Assembly (NCBI GenBank): GCA_017458125.1
Contig: JAFTGB010000028.1
Coordinates: 1-64,000 of the forward strand
Length of the DNA: 64,000 nt
Origin: Prevotella sp.
GTDB lineage: Bacteria > Bacteroidota > Bacteroidia > Bacteroidales > Bacteroidaceae
Reading direction: 5' to 3'
Under the pieces are notes generated by a model. The model did no database searches. It had not been told where the DNA came from and saw nothing but the letters and a program-made list of their open reading frames with translations. Below are positions 1 through 7,441 of the stretch, piece after piece (the stretch's first letter is position 1; each line of letters opens with the position of its first letter). The position numbers and the translations under genes were made by a program.

Positions 1-2
1 AT

Positions 3-23
3 CAATTTTCAATTATCAATTAA
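3..23. repeat. Heptamer tract (3 units)
   Basis: Three 7-bp units, CAATTTT, CAATTAT and CAATTAA, precede the first promoter. This is one of many period-7 tracts in the window, each with its own unit sequence. Confidence 0.6.
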
Positions 24-28
24 TTTTG

Positions 29-36
29 TACCTTTG
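29..36 (+). promoter_or_regulatory. Bacteroidota -7 box, TACCTTTG
   Basis: TACCTTTG matches the Bacteroidota TAnnTTTG consensus and lies 17 nt before the ATG of the sugar-kinase-like gene. A second match, TAATTTTG, directly precedes it. Confidence 0.7.
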
Positions 37-53
37 CACCAAAATTTGCAGCT

Positions 54-896
54 ATGATACTCATTGCAGACAGCGGAAGCACCAAGACAGACTGGGTGCT
101 GCTCAACAAGACCGACGGCAGCACCGTCGCGTCTGTCCACACGGCAGGCATCAACCCCGTACACCAGTCGGCACCCGACATCCGCAACACCCTCGACACA
201 CTGAAAGCGCAGCTGCCCGCAGCCTGCACGCCAACGGCCGTACGCTTCTACGGCGCAGGCTGCACACCACAGCACGCACCGCTCATGGGCACCCTGCTGC
301 AAGAGGTGTTGGGCGCGCATGACGTGCAGGTGGAGAGCGACCTCATGGCTGCAGCCCACGCACTCTGCGGCCGACAGGAGGGCATAGCCTGCATACTGGG
401 CACGGGCGCCAACAGCGGGTTGTACGACGGCAGCCGGATGGTGCAGAACACACCCGCACTGGGCTACATCTTAGGCGACGAGGGCAGCGGTGCCGTCTTA
501 GGCCGCCTGTTCATGAACGCCATTTTCAAAGACCCGGCCTTTGCCGCCGTGCGTGACGACTTTCTGGCACAGCAGCAGCTGACCATGGCCGACATCATCC
601 GGCGCGTCTACCGCGAACCCATGGCCAACCGTTTCTTAGCCTCGGTGTCGCTCTATGTCGGGCAGCATATAGACAACGAGCTGCTGCACAAGCTGGTGGT
701 AGACAATTTCCGCCAGTTCTTCCGCCGCAACGTGGCTCCCTACCGCCGGCCCGACCTGCCCGTCCACTTTGTGGGTTCCATGGCGCACCACTATCCCGAC
801 CAATTAGCCGAGGCCGCCCAGACCGAGGGCTTCAGCGTGGGGCGTGTGGTGAGGAGTCCCATGGATGGTCTCATCAGTTATCACACAGAAGAGTAA
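54..896 (+). CDS. BadF/BadG/BcrA/BcrD-family ATPase, N-acetylglucosamine-kinase-like
   Basis: This cytoplasmic protein of 280 aa belongs to the ASKHA superfamily. An N-terminal phosphate-binding motif DSGSTKTDW lies at residues 6-14, LGTGANSGLYDG near residue 115 and GDEGSGAVLGR near residue 143, in the order found in BadF/BadG-type ATPases and eukaryotic-type N-acetylglucosamine kinases. In Bacteroidota these stand-alone members are usually annotated as GlcNAc kinase-like and would feed amino sugars into central metabolism, but the substrate cannot be read from the sequence. The ATG follows a TACCTTTG box. The next gene is co-directional 46 nt downstream, with no obvious terminator between them. 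The family is secure; the sugar substrate is inferred. Confidence 0.85.
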   Translation: MILIADSGSTKTDWVLLNKTDGSTVASVHTAGINPVHQSAPDIRNTLDTLKAQLPAACTPTAVRFYGAGCTPQHAPLMGTLLQEVLGAHDVQVESDLMAAAHALCGRQEGIACILGTGANSGLYDGSRMVQNTPALGYILGDEGSGAVLGRLFMNAIFKDPAFAAVRDDFLAQQQLTMADIIRRVYREPMANRFLASVSLYVGQHIDNELLHKLVVDNFRQFFRRNVAPYRRPDLPVHFVGSMAHHYPDQLAEAAQTEGFSVGRVVRSPMDGLISYHTEE

Positions 897-942
897 TGTC
901 CAAGAATATACATTACTGTTAATTTCAATCATTATTTAATTT

Positions 943-3021
943 ATGTTCAAACCACTGTTCAATCAGCGCAAGGCTCTGCGCTTCCGCCAGTTCACGCGGA
1001 AGCGTTGGGCACTCTTTGCCTGTCTGGGACGCGTCGTGACCATCGGCGTGCTGAGCGTGGCCACACTGGAGTCTGCCAGTGCCGCCACCGACGACATCAG
1101 CACAAAGGCCGAGAAGACCGACGACGGCCAGCCGGACAAGGAGGCCACACTCGACGATGTCGAGGTCACGGGCTCACGCGCACCGCTTGCTTTGGGGCAA
1201 GCCGCGAGAATGGTAACGGTACTGACGCGCGACGACATTCAGGCGGCGCCAGTGCAAAGTATTAACGATTTGCTGAAGATGGCCGTCGGCGTTGACGTGC
1301 GCCAGCGCGGTCCCATCGGTGCCCAGACCGACGTGGGCATCCGTGGCGGCACCAGCGAGCAGATGACCATCCTGCTGAATGGCATCAACATCTGCGACCC
1401 GCAGACGGCACACAACGCCTTCGACCTGCCGTGCGACGTCAGCGACATTGTGCGCATCGAGGTCTTAGAAGGTCCTGCGGCCCGTGTCTACGGCACCTCG
1501 TCGATGGCTGGAGCTGTCAACATCGTCACCACCCCCTTAGCTAAGAAGGGGGCGGACAAGAAGGGGCTGAACGTGCGCTTGGAAGGCGGCTCGTTCGGTT
1601 ATCTTCAGGCAGCGGCCAGTGCCCGGCTCTCAGCGCTAAACTCCCAGCTCTCCGCGTCCTACACCCGCAGCGACGGCTACAGCAGGGCCAAGAGCGGAGC
1701 CCTGAACAGCGACTACAGCGGCGGCAAAGTCTTCGTGCAGGGCACCATCCCCCTCAACCCTCAATGCGACGCCACACTCGCAAAGCGAGAACCCTCAACC
1801 TTCAACCCTCATCTCACCTGGCACGCCGGACTCAGCGCAAAGGGCTTCGGCTCCAACACGTTCTACAGTGCCAAGTACGACGAGCAGTTCGAGAAGACCA
1901 TCAAGTTTTTCGCCGCCCTGCAAGGCAACATCCAGTGCGGAGGGCTGCATGTGAGGCCCGCCGTTTACTGGAACCGGGGCTACGATCGCTTTGAGCTCAT
2001 CCGTGGCAGCGAGGCCAAGGTGCCCTTCAACCACCATCGCACCGACGTTTTCGGCGTGAACCTGAACAGCTGGTTCGACTGGCTGTTGGGCCGCACGGCC
2101 TTCGGTGCCGAGTTCCGCAACGAGGACATCGTCAGCACCAACTTAGGCGAACCGCTCACCGAAGCCTTCAGCCACTACAAGGCGGGTCTGAACCGCTCGA
2201 ACCTCTCGCTGCACTTGGAGCATAACATTCTCCTGAAGCGGTTCACCCTGTCGGCTGGCTTCATGGCCGTCAAGAACACCTGGAGCGAGATGCCTTTCAA
2301 GGTCTACCCCGGCATTGATGCCAGCTACCGTATAGGCAACCACTGGAAGGTGTACGCCTCGTACAACACGTCGCTACGCATGCCGTCGTTCACCGAACTG
2401 TACTACAGCGTGGGCGGCCATAAGGCCGACAAGCACCTGAAACCCGAAGAGCTGCATGCCGTCGAGGGAGGCTTGAAGTACGAGTCGCACCTGCTGTCGG
2501 TGAAGGCCGGCGTGTTCCACCACCACTCGCGCAACCTCATCGACTGGGTCATGGACACGCGTGAGGCTGAGCCCGTATGGCAGAGCGTCAACCTCACCCG
2601 CGTCAATACCTTGGGATTTGAGACCTCGGCAACGCTCAACACCCGACACGCCACGCTCAACGTCTCCTACTGTCACCTGTACCAAAGCAAGGACCAGCCC
2701 GAATACCTGCAGTCGCAATACTCGCTGGAGTACCTGCGCCACAAAGTGTCGGCTCAGCTGCAAGTTAGGCTGACCGAGCGTCTGCTGCTGTCGCTGCACT
2801 ACCGCTTTCAGGACCGCATGGGTTCCTACACCGACACCAGCGGCACGGTATGCAACTACCACCCCTACTCCATCGTTGACGGCAGGGTGGCATGGACGGC
2901 TGCCGACTGCTGCACGCTGTACGTGGAGGGCAACAACCTGCTGAGCCACCGCTACGTGGACTACGGCAACGTGCCGCAGCCAGGGCTGTGGCTCATGACG
3001 GGCATAAAACTGGAACTGTAA
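943..3021 (+). CDS. TonB-dependent outer-membrane receptor, BtuB-like
   Basis: A 692-aa outer-membrane receptor. A long basic N-terminus (residues 1-25) leads into a hydrophobic signal ending near SASAA. A TonB-box-like segment DDVEVTGSRAP follows near residue 72, then a plug with GIRGGTSEQMTILLNGI and EVLEGPAARVYGTSSMAGA, and a barrel to the C-terminus. The N-terminal style (FTRKRWALF, RVVTIGVLSVA) and plug resemble Bacteroidota receptors annotated as vitamin B12/cobalamin receptors. No cobalamin riboswitch is visible in the 46-nt leader. The protein ends GIKLEL rather than in the usual aromatic residue. Residues 270-292 are encoded by a period-7 repeat tract and look like an in-frame insertion in a loop. 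The B12 substrate is an inference; a siderophore or metal complex is also possible. Confidence 0.82.
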   Translation: MFKPLFNQRKALRFRQFTRKRWALFACLGRVVTIGVLSVATLESASAATDDISTKAEKTDDGQPDKEATLDDVEVTGSRAPLALGQAARMVTVLTRDDIQAAPVQSINDLLKMAVGVDVRQRGPIGAQTDVGIRGGTSEQMTILLNGINICDPQTAHNAFDLPCDVSDIVRIEVLEGPAARVYGTSSMAGAVNIVTTPLAKKGADKKGLNVRLEGGSFGYLQAAASARLSALNSQLSASYTRSDGYSRAKSGALNSDYSGGKVFVQGTIPLNPQCDATLAKREPSTFNPHLTWHAGLSAKGFGSNTFYSAKYDEQFEKTIKFFAALQGNIQCGGLHVRPAVYWNRGYDRFELIRGSEAKVPFNHHRTDVFGVNLNSWFDWLLGRTAFGAEFRNEDIVSTNLGEPLTEAFSHYKAGLNRSNLSLHLEHNILLKRFTLSAGFMAVKNTWSEMPFKVYPGIDASYRIGNHWKVYASYNTSLRMPSFTELYYSVGGHKADKHLKPEELHAVEGGLKYESHLLSVKAGVFHHHSRNLIDWVMDTREAEPVWQSVNLTRVNTLGFETSATLNTRHATLNVSYCHLYQSKDQPEYLQSQYSLEYLRHKVSAQLQVRLTERLLLSLHYRFQDRMGSYTDTSGTVCNYHPYSIVDGRVAWTAADCCTLYVEGNNLLSHRYVDYGNVPQPGLWLMTGIKLEL
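1751..1818. repeat. Heptamer tract inside the BtuB-like gene
   Basis: Two perfect CCCTCAA units (1751-1764), a 26-bp interruption containing a small hairpin (CTCGC AAA GCGAG), then ACCCTCA, ACCTTCA, ACCCTCA and TCTCACC. The tract is read in frame and codes for a Pro/Asn/Thr-rich loop. Confidence 0.6.
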
Positions 3022-3032
3022 AAGTAAAGGAT

Positions 3033-3067
3033 GACGGCCAGCTGCTTAGAATTTGTAGCTGGCCGTC
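3033..3067. terminator. Hairpin between convergent receptor genes
   Basis: A perfect 11-bp stem (GACGGCCAGCT paired with AGCTGGCCGTC) with a 13-nt loop spans the 24-nt gap between the two convergent receptor genes and reaches into the last codons of the minus-strand gene. The U-tract is weak on either strand, so it may be a factor-assisted or bidirectional terminator. Confidence 0.45.
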
Positions 3068-5280
3068 AGACTTATGGTAATCGGACGGATGAAGGACCCC
3101 GCCGTCTTGTAACCCACGAGTTTGTTGATGTCGGTAATGGTGTTGGCGTCTCTGATGGTTCCGCTGGCTCCCGACTGGTTCAGCAGGTTGGTGACGCTCA
3201 AGGCGAGGGCGAGTCGCTTGGTAGCCTGCCAGTCCACGCCGGCAAAAGTCTCCCAGTGGCCGTTGAAGTAGACGTTGTTGGCCAGCGAAGCATACTGACG
3301 GCTGTAGTAGCGTGCACTCAGCCACAGGCGCCAGTCGCCTAACTGGTAGCTGGGGTCGAGCTCTAACATGACCTTCGACATGCCCGTGACGAACTTGTCG
3401 CTGTAGTCAAGCGTCATCTTCGACGCGTCGCTGAACGTGAGCGTTACATTGTAGTCCCGGTAGCGGGGCTCCTGGTAGGTAGCCATCACGTGCATGGAGA
3501 AGTTGCCAAACGTGGCATTGGCATCGGCGGTGACATTCAGCGTACCTATGTTGTAGTTGATGTTCTTGCCCTGTGTTTCGCTGACGCCTTTCACCTGTTT
3601 GGTGAAGATTTCCGTGGCACTGATGTTCTGACAGGTTACATAGCCCACCATGAGCGAGGCGTTAATCCATGAGGTGACGTAGTTGACGCCGCCTCGCATG
3701 AAATGCTTGACGTACGGCAAGTCGGTGGGCATCGTGTCGAAAGTGTACTCTTCCATACGCCGCTGCAAGCGACTGTAGAGATACTCGCCTTTCAGGAAGA
3801 GGTTGGGCACCAGCTGATAGCTGGCACGGGCCACGCCGATGAAGTTCAGCTTGGTGCGCTTGTGCTCGGTGACGGTAGCGGTGCCGTCGTTCAGCGTGAA
3901 CTTGTCGTGGCGCTGGTTGTTGGTTTGACCGTCGTTGTCAACAGCTACATCGTAGTTGCTGCAAAACAGGTCGGTGCGCAGTCCGTAGTAAAGGCTCAGC
4001 TTGGGCGTCACCTGCCAGTCGTCGATGGCGAAAAGGCTTATGTAGTGGTCGCGGCCACGGCCGAACTGGGCTATCAGGTTGTAGCCCCACTGCCGCTGAC
4101 CGTTCAGCAGCAGACGCTGCGGGTCGTCCTGGACGGTCTGCGCAATGTTGACGTCGGTGCCGAGGAGTTGCTCATAGAAGAACCAATAGCTCAGCCCTAT
4201 GTTGGTGGTGTGTCCCTGGCTCTTCCGCACCAGTTCGCTCTGCACCATCGTCTCAAAGACATCATACTTGGAGTTGAGCATCACGCGCCGCTGCATCAGC
4301 CCGCTGTAGCTCTTGCCGTCGGCGGTGGTGACGGCACGGCCCTGTGCGTCGCGCCCGTTCTCGATATTGTCGATGCCCGCCTCCATAATACCGGCACTGA
4401 GCATGTTCTTTGTCCCCGTCACATGCAGACGGGTGTCCAGACTCCATCGCGGACTCAGCCGGTTGACCATGCGGAAGTTCAGGTCATGGACGGTGAACTT
4501 GTTCTGGTCGTTGTAACTGACGGGCGTGATTTGTCCCGTCAGCAAATCCATATAGTCAAACGACACGTCAACAGGCATGTAGGAGTCGCGCCCGAGACGG
4601 AAGCCGTTCAGCGGACTCACACTGCCGTCGCCGTTGTAGATGAAGGGACCGCGGTTGCTGCCCGACAATCCCTCGCTGGCTACGGTGAGTTTATAGAGCA
4701 GCGAGGCCTCCGACTGTCCCCAGCGGCGGGTCACGCCGGCCTTGTAGATGCGGGTCCTGTTGACAAACGTGGTGTGCTTGGGATGGACCGACGTAGGGTC
4801 GAAATAGCCGTAAGCACCGGTGGTGAAGTACCAGCCCTTGCCTAACGGGCCGTTCACGTTCAGGTCGAAGTTGATAAGTCCGTCATTGTTGGTCTTGGCG
4901 GCCATGGTGCCATGCAGCGTGTCAGTGCCTAATGCGGTGTAGCTGTCAACGGAGAAGCCAAGCACCTCGGTGCGCAACAGCGTCTCCTCGATGCCCTTGA
5001 GGTCCATGCTGCCGTAGCTGCTTCCGCCCACCCAGTGGGAGTAAGGCAAGATGGGGCCCGGCATGGCACTGACGGGCATGCCGTCTTCCATGATCATGGT
5101 GCCGCCAGCCTCGGCGGGCAGTCCGATGGGGATGTCGCGCGGCTTGACGGTAGCCGAGGCATCAAGCATGACATTACGGTCGTGTTTCTCCATAGTCTGG
5201 GCCACTTTGGCGGTGTCGGCTTGCTCTGCGTAAACCGTCCCCGCAGCCATCATGGCCATAAACAAAATGATGTTTCGCAT
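3046..5280 (-). CDS. TonB-dependent receptor/plug protein, partner of COG0523 metallochaperone
   Basis: A 744-aa outer-membrane protein with a signal peptide (about residues 1-18, MAAGTVYA), a plug-like region containing EDGMPVSAMPG and YGSMDLKGIEETLLRTEVLG, and a long beta-barrel ending in the canonical aromatic terminus TISLTASYKF. No N-terminal carboxypeptidase-like domain is present, so it does not look like a SusC. It lies 35 nt downstream of, and in the same direction as, a COG0523 GTPase with a His-rich segment, suggesting one operon for transition-metal (probably zinc) acquisition. It converges with the BtuB-like receptor, leaving cobalt/cobalamin as an alternative cargo. The receptor family is clear; the substrate is inferred from context. 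Confidence 0.78.
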   Translation of the reverse strand: MRNIILFMAMMAAGTVYAEQADTAKVAQTMEKHDRNVMLDASATVKPRDIPIGLPAEAGGTMIMEDGMPVSAMPGPILPYSHWVGGSSYGSMDLKGIEETLLRTEVLGFSVDSYTALGTDTLHGTMAAKTNNDGLINFDLNVNGPLGKGWYFTTGAYGYFDPTSVHPKHTTFVNRTRIYKAGVTRRWGQSEASLLYKLTVASEGLSGSNRGPFIYNGDGSVSPLNGFRLGRDSYMPVDVSFDYMDLLTGQITPVSYNDQNKFTVHDLNFRMVNRLSPRWSLDTRLHVTGTKNMLSAGIMEAGIDNIENGRDAQGRAVTTADGKSYSGLMQRRVMLNSKYDVFETMVQSELVRKSQGHTTNIGLSYWFFYEQLLGTDVNIAQTVQDDPQRLLLNGQRQWGYNLIAQFGRGRDHYISLFAIDDWQVTPKLSLYYGLRTDLFCSNYDVAVDNDGQTNNQRHDKFTLNDGTATVTEHKRTKLNFIGVARASYQLVPNLFLKGEYLYSRLQRRMEEYTFDTMPTDLPYVKHFMRGGVNYVTSWINASLMVGYVTCQNISATEIFTKQVKGVSETQGKNINYNIGTLNVTADANATFGNFSMHVMATYQEPRYRDYNVTLTFSDASKMTLDYSDKFVTGMSKVMLELDPSYQLGDWRLWLSARYYSRQYASLANNVYFNGHWETFAGVDWQATKRLALALSVTNLLNQSGASGTIRDANTITDINKLVGYKTAGSFIRPITISLTASYKF

Positions 5281-5315
5281 AATCTTTACTCTTCGGTAAT
5301 GAGGGTTGACCGCTA

Positions 5316-6527
5316 TCAGACTAAGCAGAAGTCCAGGTCGCGGGTTATTTGTTCTTTGTCTAAATGCTGACCAATGAATACGAGCTTCTGCATGCGGTCG
5401 CCATACTGGTCGTCCCAGTCGCGGCGCAGTTGCGGGTTCTGCATCATCAGCTGTTCGAGTTCATCCTGAGGCATGGTGGCATACCACTGGCCGGCATTGC
5501 GCAGCGACACCTGACGACCGGCCTGCTCAAAGACGTAACACACCTCTTCTTCACCCTTGAAGTAGCAGATGCCCTTGGCACGGATGATGCTCTTGGGCCA
5601 CTTGCGGGCCACAAACTCGTCGAAGAGCCCGAGGTTCAGCGGGCGACGGGCATAGTAGACAAAGGTGCCGATGCCGTACTCCTCGGCCTCGCCCTCGTCG
5701 TGGTCGTGGTGATGATGGTGGTGATGCCCTTCGTGCCCGTCTTCGTGTTCGTCATCGTGTTCGTCATCGTTTTCGTTTTCGTCTTCGTGCTCGGAGGAGC
5801 CTTCTATCTCCTGTATCCATGCAGCAGAGGTGGCCACTTCGTCAAAGTTGAATTTCTCGGTATAAATCAGCTTGTCCAAGTCTACGTCGCAGTAGTCGCA
5901 CTCCATGATGTCGGCCTTGGGCTGGATAGCCCGGATAATCTGCCGAACCTCGGCCAGTTCTTCCTTTGAAACCTCGGAGGCCTTGTTGAGCAGGATGGTG
6001 TTGCAGAACTCTATCTGCTGGATGACCAGGTTCTCGATGTCTTCCTCGTCGATGTTCTTACGCAGCAGGTCGCTGCCATTGCGGAACTCGTCGCGCATGC
6101 GGAGCGCATCGACCACGGTGACAACGCTGTCGAGCTGCAGGAAGCCGTCCTTGATGTAGTCAGGCCCCAGCTGGGGAATGCTGACAATGGTCTGGGCTAT
6201 GGGACCGGGTTCGCAGATGCCGCTGGCCTCAATGACGATGTAGTCGAAGCGGTGCATGGCCAGGATGTCCTGCAACTGCTTGACCAGGTCCATCTTCAGC
6301 GTGCAACAAATACAGCCGTTCTGCAGGGCCACCAACGAGTCGTCCTGTTGGCCGACCACCCCACCTTTCTCAATGAGGTCTGCATCAATGTTCACCTCGC
6401 CGATGTCGTTGACGATGACGGCAAACTTCACTCCTTTCTCGTTCTGAAGGATGCGATTGAGCAACGTGGTCTTGCCACTGCCTAAGTAACCCGTAAGCAG
6501 CAGGACGGGAACATTCTGAATTTTCAT
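5316..6527 (-). CDS. COG0523 (CobW/ZNG1-type) GTP-binding metallochaperone
   Basis: A 403-aa G3E-family GTPase that delivers a metal to client proteins at the cost of GTP. The P-loop GYLGSGKTT is at residues 13-21, the diagnostic metal-binding CxCC motif (GCICC) at 71-75, and a CobW C-terminal domain follows. Between the domains (about residues 243-282) lies a very acidic and His-rich segment with a run of seven histidines, typical of Zn-handling members. It is the first gene of a probable operon with the receptor 35 nt downstream. A TTACCTTTG promoter lies about 50 nt upstream. Zinc is the best guess because of the His tract and receptor partner; cobalt for B12 is the alternative. No Zur box was identified with confidence. 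Confidence 0.88.
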   Translation of the reverse strand: MKIQNVPVLLLTGYLGSGKTTLLNRILQNEKGVKFAVIVNDIGEVNIDADLIEKGGVVGQQDDSLVALQNGCICCTLKMDLVKQLQDILAMHRFDYIVIEASGICEPGPIAQTIVSIPQLGPDYIKDGFLQLDSVVTVVDALRMRDEFRNGSDLLRKNIDEEDIENLVIQQIEFCNTILLNKASEVSKEELAEVRQIIRAIQPKADIMECDYCDVDLDKLIYTEKFNFDEVATSAAWIQEIEGSSEHEDENENDDEHDDEHEDGHEGHHHHHHHDHDEGEAEEYGIGTFVYYARRPLNLGLFDEFVARKWPKSIIRAKGICYFKGEEEVCYVFEQAGRQVSLRNAGQWYATMPQDELEQLMMQNPQLRRDWDDQYGDRMQKLVFIGQHLDKEQITRDLDFCLV

Positions 6528-6576
6528 ATTTTTCTTCTCTTTTTTCCTTTAGTTTCTTCAACTGTTTTTCGGTCGG

Positions 6577-6584
6577 CAAAGGTA
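6577..6584 (-). promoter_or_regulatory. -7 box, TACCTTTG (minus strand)
   Basis: CAAAGGTA on the plus strand reads TACCTTTG on the minus strand, about 50 nt upstream of the COG0523 gene start. Confidence 0.7.
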
Positions 6585-6630
6585 ATCAATTTCCAGCAAA
6601 GTACCAAAAATGTCCTACTTAATATTCTAA

Positions 6631-6756
6631 TTACTGACCCCACCCCCAGCCCCTCCCCTACATGGGAGGGGAGTAGCTATCGCCTTGGCCGTCGCAAGGG
6701 ACTCCGTAGGGTATTCCCCTCCCATGTAGGGGAGGGGCTGGGGGTGGGGTCAGTAA
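6631..6756. repeat. Large inverted repeat, 45-bp arms, 36-nt spacer
   Basis: Left arm 6631-6675 and right arm 6712-6756 are reverse complements at 44 of 45 positions. The arms are strongly strand-biased (C-rich left, G-rich right), starting TTACTGACCCCACCCCC. The 36-nt loop is unrelated. It lies in the 529-bp gap between the GlsB-like gene and the COG0523 gene, both on the minus strand, and has no coding capacity of its own. It has the size and shape of a small non-autonomous palindromic element; no flanking target-site duplication was evident. Confidence 0.75.
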
Positions 6757-6865
6757 CTCCCTTTTTATTCTGAACAGAGTTGTTTACATCAGCGACAAGT
6801 CCAGAGAACACCGGGGACAAAGCCGGAAAACATGGGCGACAAACAGGGAAAAGCCCGTACTTAGT

Positions 6866-6975
6866 GTAGGATTTTCCGTAGTTCTTGTGAAATTCTCCGT
6901 AATTCATGCCAAATTTTTCCGTAATTCTAACGATGAATTACCGAAAAAATTGATAGGAACTACGGAGAAATAAAC
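6866..6975. repeat. Nested imperfect palindrome of TCCGTARTTC units
   Basis: Three forward units of TTnTCCGTARTTC type (near 6871, 6892, 6914) face two inverted ones (6935-6948 and 6957-6970). The inner pair matches at 13 of 14 positions and the outer pair at 12 of 14. The rest of this gap (6757-6865) holds no gene I can support. Confidence 0.5.
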
Positions 6976-6985
6976 AGAAAGGAGC

Positions 6986-7027
6986 AAAAAAAGCAGCGTC
7001 TTCAGCCTGTTCAGCCGAAGACGCTGC
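6986..7027 (-). terminator. Rho-independent terminator of the GlsB-like gene
   Basis: On the minus strand a perfect 11-bp stem GCAGCGTCTTC/GAAGACGCTGC (with further GGC/GCC pairing in the loop) is followed by seven Ts. It starts about 30 nt after the stop codon of the GlsB-like gene. Confidence 0.85.
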
Positions 7028-7056
7028 CAAAATCCGTACTAAAGAGTATACATGAA

Positions 7057-7296
7057 TTACTTTTTAATCAGCGAGGCTACCCAGAGTATAGCCACGGCAC
7101 CGATGATGGCCGTGCCCAACTGTCCGAGAACGCCGCCCCACGAGATGCCCAGCGCATCGAAGAGCCAACCGCCCAACACTCCGCCAAAGAGTCCGAGCAC
7201 AAGGTTCATAATGAAGCCGAAACCGCCACCTTTCATCAGCTTGCCGGCACAGAAACCTGCCAGACATCCGATAATAATTGATCCGATAATTCCCAT
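7057..7296 (-). CDS. GlsB/YeaQ/YmgE-family stress-response membrane protein
   Basis: A 79-aa, very hydrophobic, Gly-rich protein (MGIIGSIIIGCLAGFCAGKL at the start) with three short membrane segments and the small-residue GxxxG-like packing of the GlsB/YeaQ/YmgE (transglycosylase-associated) family. Members are inner-membrane proteins linked to general stress or envelope homeostasis, with no enzymatic activity assigned. The length equals the family norm. It is monocistronic: a TACCTTTG box lies about 45 nt upstream and a strong intrinsic terminator immediately downstream. The family call is secure; the molecular role is unknown. Confidence 0.88.
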   Translation of the reverse strand: MGIIGSIIIGCLAGFCAGKLMKGGGFGFIMNLVLGLFGGVLGGWLFDALGISWGGVLGQLGTAIIGAVAILWVASLIKK

Positions 7297-7340
7297 AATT
7301 CTTTACGTTTAACCAATAAGTTGTTCTTTCTCTTCGGCTG

Positions 7341-7348
7341 CAAAGGTA
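7341..7348 (-). promoter_or_regulatory. -7 box, TACCTTTG (minus strand)
   Basis: TACCTTTG on the minus strand, about 45 nt upstream of the GlsB-like start codon. Confidence 0.7.
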
Positions 7349-7425
7349 AGCATTTTCTCTGATTTCTGCAAACCGGGCCTTATAATTTTCCTGACTTCGA
7401 CGATGCGTCATACAAAAAAAATGTG

Positions 7426-7433
7426 TAACTTTG
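7426..7433 (+). promoter_or_regulatory. -7 box, TAACTTTG, close to the start codon
   Basis: TAACTTTG ends only 8 nt before the ATG at 7442, so the transcript probably has almost no leader. It also argues against an upstream in-frame ATG at 7403, which would lie before the promoter box. Confidence 0.65.
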
Positions 7434-7441
7434 CACCCGTT

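Noticed and set aside
896-943. Cobalamin riboswitch before the BtuB-like gene
   Set aside because: The leader is only 46 nt and contains no B12-box-like sequence.
3703-4845. Long open frame of 380 aa on the plus strand
   Set aside because: It lies wholly antisense to the well-supported receptor gene, lacks a promoter and family motifs, and its composition is that expected opposite a GC-rich gene.
6677-6907. Possible 76-aa gene in the gap before the COG0523 gene
   Set aside because: The frame runs through both repeat structures; its N-terminal 'NYGK' periodicity comes from the TCCGTARTTC repeat and its C-terminus from the palindrome, and it has no promoter box.
7403-7441. Earlier start for the C10 protease
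   Set aside because: It would begin upstream of the TAACTTTG promoter box and would bury the signal peptide.
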